Below, one piece after another: positions 31,349 to 31,875 of a stretch of 31,875 bases of DNA; within the stretch, counting starts at the first letter, position 1, and each line of letters begins with the position of its first letter. The stretch is from a virus: the IMG/VR virus record IMGVR_UViG_3300028786_000160, positions 1 to 31,875 of that record; one strand, 5' to 3'. The notes beneath the pieces are model-generated. The model searched no databases. It was not told the DNA's origin and saw nothing but the letters and a program-made list of their open reading frames with translations. The position numbers were made by a program, and so were the translations under genes.

Positions 31349-31377
31349 TTGATAGAACAAAGCCGGAACCACGTCAA
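31349..31377 (-). promoter_or_regulatory. Promoter with embedded LexA-type box GTTC-N7-GTTC
   Basis: Minus strand: TTGACG, 17 bases, TATCAA. GTTC-N7-GTTC lies at 31355-31369 in the spacer, in the same register as in the promoters at 28401, 24933 and 11634. The next start codon is at 31270. The match to the alphaproteobacterial SOS box is exact. Confidence 0.75.
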
Positions 31378-31496
31378 TCGCGTGATCTTGCCTGCCGCGG
31401 TTTGCCATCAGCATTTTGTCTCCTGCCAGTCACCCAAGCCCAACACAGGCCGAGACAGGATTGCGATCACGATCCAGCTCCGACGCCTGTCGGCCA

Positions 31497-31796
31497 TTAC
31501 AGGATTCCAAACCGCCGCTTGCGCTCCGCAGTCTGCGCCAGCTCCTTCAATTCCGCCTGCGCCAGCTTTCCGTTGGCGACGGCGGCCGTTAGATGATCGC
31601 GCACCTTGCCGACGATGTTGATCGCGAGAAACAGCTTCTCGCGCCCTGAAACATCTTCGATCGTGGTGGCGCGCCAGGCGGTGACGTAGTTCTGCTCGAG
31701 GGTGCTGAAGGCCTCGGTCAGCAGTTCGTCGTCGATCAGCTCCTGCGCGCGCAGGGTCTTCGCGGCGGCTTGATCCAGCCTGTTTTCATCAGACAT
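31497..31796 (-). CDS. Small post-portal phage protein, copy C
   Basis: A 99-residue protein from the ATG at 31796. It is about four fifths identical to copy A; the core EKLFLAINIVGKVRDHL and the end RRFGIL are the same, with substitutions clustered in residues 34-60. Being next to the right edge, it is probably the native copy following the complete portal gene outside the window. Function unknown, likely in head assembly given its fixed place after the portal. Confidence 0.75.
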   Translation of the reverse strand: MSDENRLDQAAAKTLRAQELIDDELLTEAFSTLEQNYVTAWRATTIEDVSGREKLFLAINIVGKVRDHLTAAVANGKLAQAELKELAQTAERKRRFGIL

Positions 31797-31875
31797 CGTA
31801 CTGATCCTCTCCGCCGGTCTTCTTCTGTATTCTTGCATCACGGCCGGCCACCGCGCCTAGTGCGGCCTCCGCGAC
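31789..31875 (-). CDS. 3' end of a small post-portal gene, cut by the window edge
   Basis: A frame open from the right edge reads VAEAALGAVAGRDARIQKKT-GGEDQYDV and stops just inside copy C. It resembles the small frame at 25227-25385 that lies between the portal fragment and copy A. The similarity in two places supports that it is coding or the portal-linked 3' end. Its start is outside the window. Confidence 0.4.
   Translation of the reverse strand, partial: VAEAALGAVAGRDARIQKKTGGEDQYDV

Noticed and set aside
1-31875. tRNA genes, rRNA, CRISPR arrays, insertion sequences, attachment sites
   Set aside because: I saw no cloverleaf-like sequence, no regularly spaced short repeats, no transposase frame and no terminal inverted repeats in either strand.

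Overview
This window is the late (structural and lysis) half of a short-tailed phage genome, most likely a prophage or degenerate prophage in an alphaproteobacterium, probably Bradyrhizobium or a close relative. The basis is the high-GC coding, the phage protein types (SU10-like major capsid protein, adaptor and nozzle, endosialidase-chaperone fibre, rhizobial-type lysozyme and holin cluster), an intergenic repeat I associate from memory with Bradyrhizobium, and four promoter elements carrying the alphaproteobacterial LexA box GTTC-N7-GTTC. The genus is an inference. Almost every gene lies on the minus strand, so transcription runs from high to low coordinates.

Layout in transcription order. 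31875-20700 should be the portal-to-capsid interval, but it is an array of cargo cassettes separated by diverged copies of the portal 3' end plus the small gene that follows it (copy C at 31497-31796, decayed copy B at 28763-29195, copy A at 24995-26252). 20318-13336 is a tight structural operon: major capsid protein, a UUCG-loop terminator or attenuator, small head genes, adaptor, fibre with S74 chaperone, repeat protein, nozzle-like protein, tail protein and an acetyltransferase-like protein. 13336-8895 is a second cargo region, again containing a partial duplicate of the preceding phage gene (the 3' end of the acetyltransferase-like gene at 11719-11966). 8650-6500 holds two virion-type proteins, 6316-4652 a further cargo pair, 4586-2612 small phage genes and a tail-collar fibre, 2397-564 a five-gene lysis cluster, and 438-1 a GNAT acetyltransferase.

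The cargo genes look like one system. Most cassettes pair a membrane-bound or exported protein with a proline/glycine-rich modular protein that carries recurring short motifs: an (E/D)(H/Y)IR(R/Y)xN motif, FxDRFGxW, GLLGRLIALQEEQ and GL(A/G)(G)xDPxNPTR. Two cassettes include an M23 (LytM) peptidase module. Four cassettes begin just downstream of a promoter in which GTTC-N7-GTTC occupies the same place between the -35 and -10 elements. This is the layout of a LexA-repressed, DNA-damage-induced promoter, as in colicin operons. My working hypothesis is a prophage-borne, SOS-induced array of bacteriocin-like or effector cassettes that grew by homologous recombination at the 3' ends of phage genes. 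Many cargo genes are broken (frameshifts, stops, truncations) while the structural genes are intact, so the array is turning over. Toxicity and immunity are untested inferences. No tRNA, CRISPR array, integrase or attachment site was recognised.
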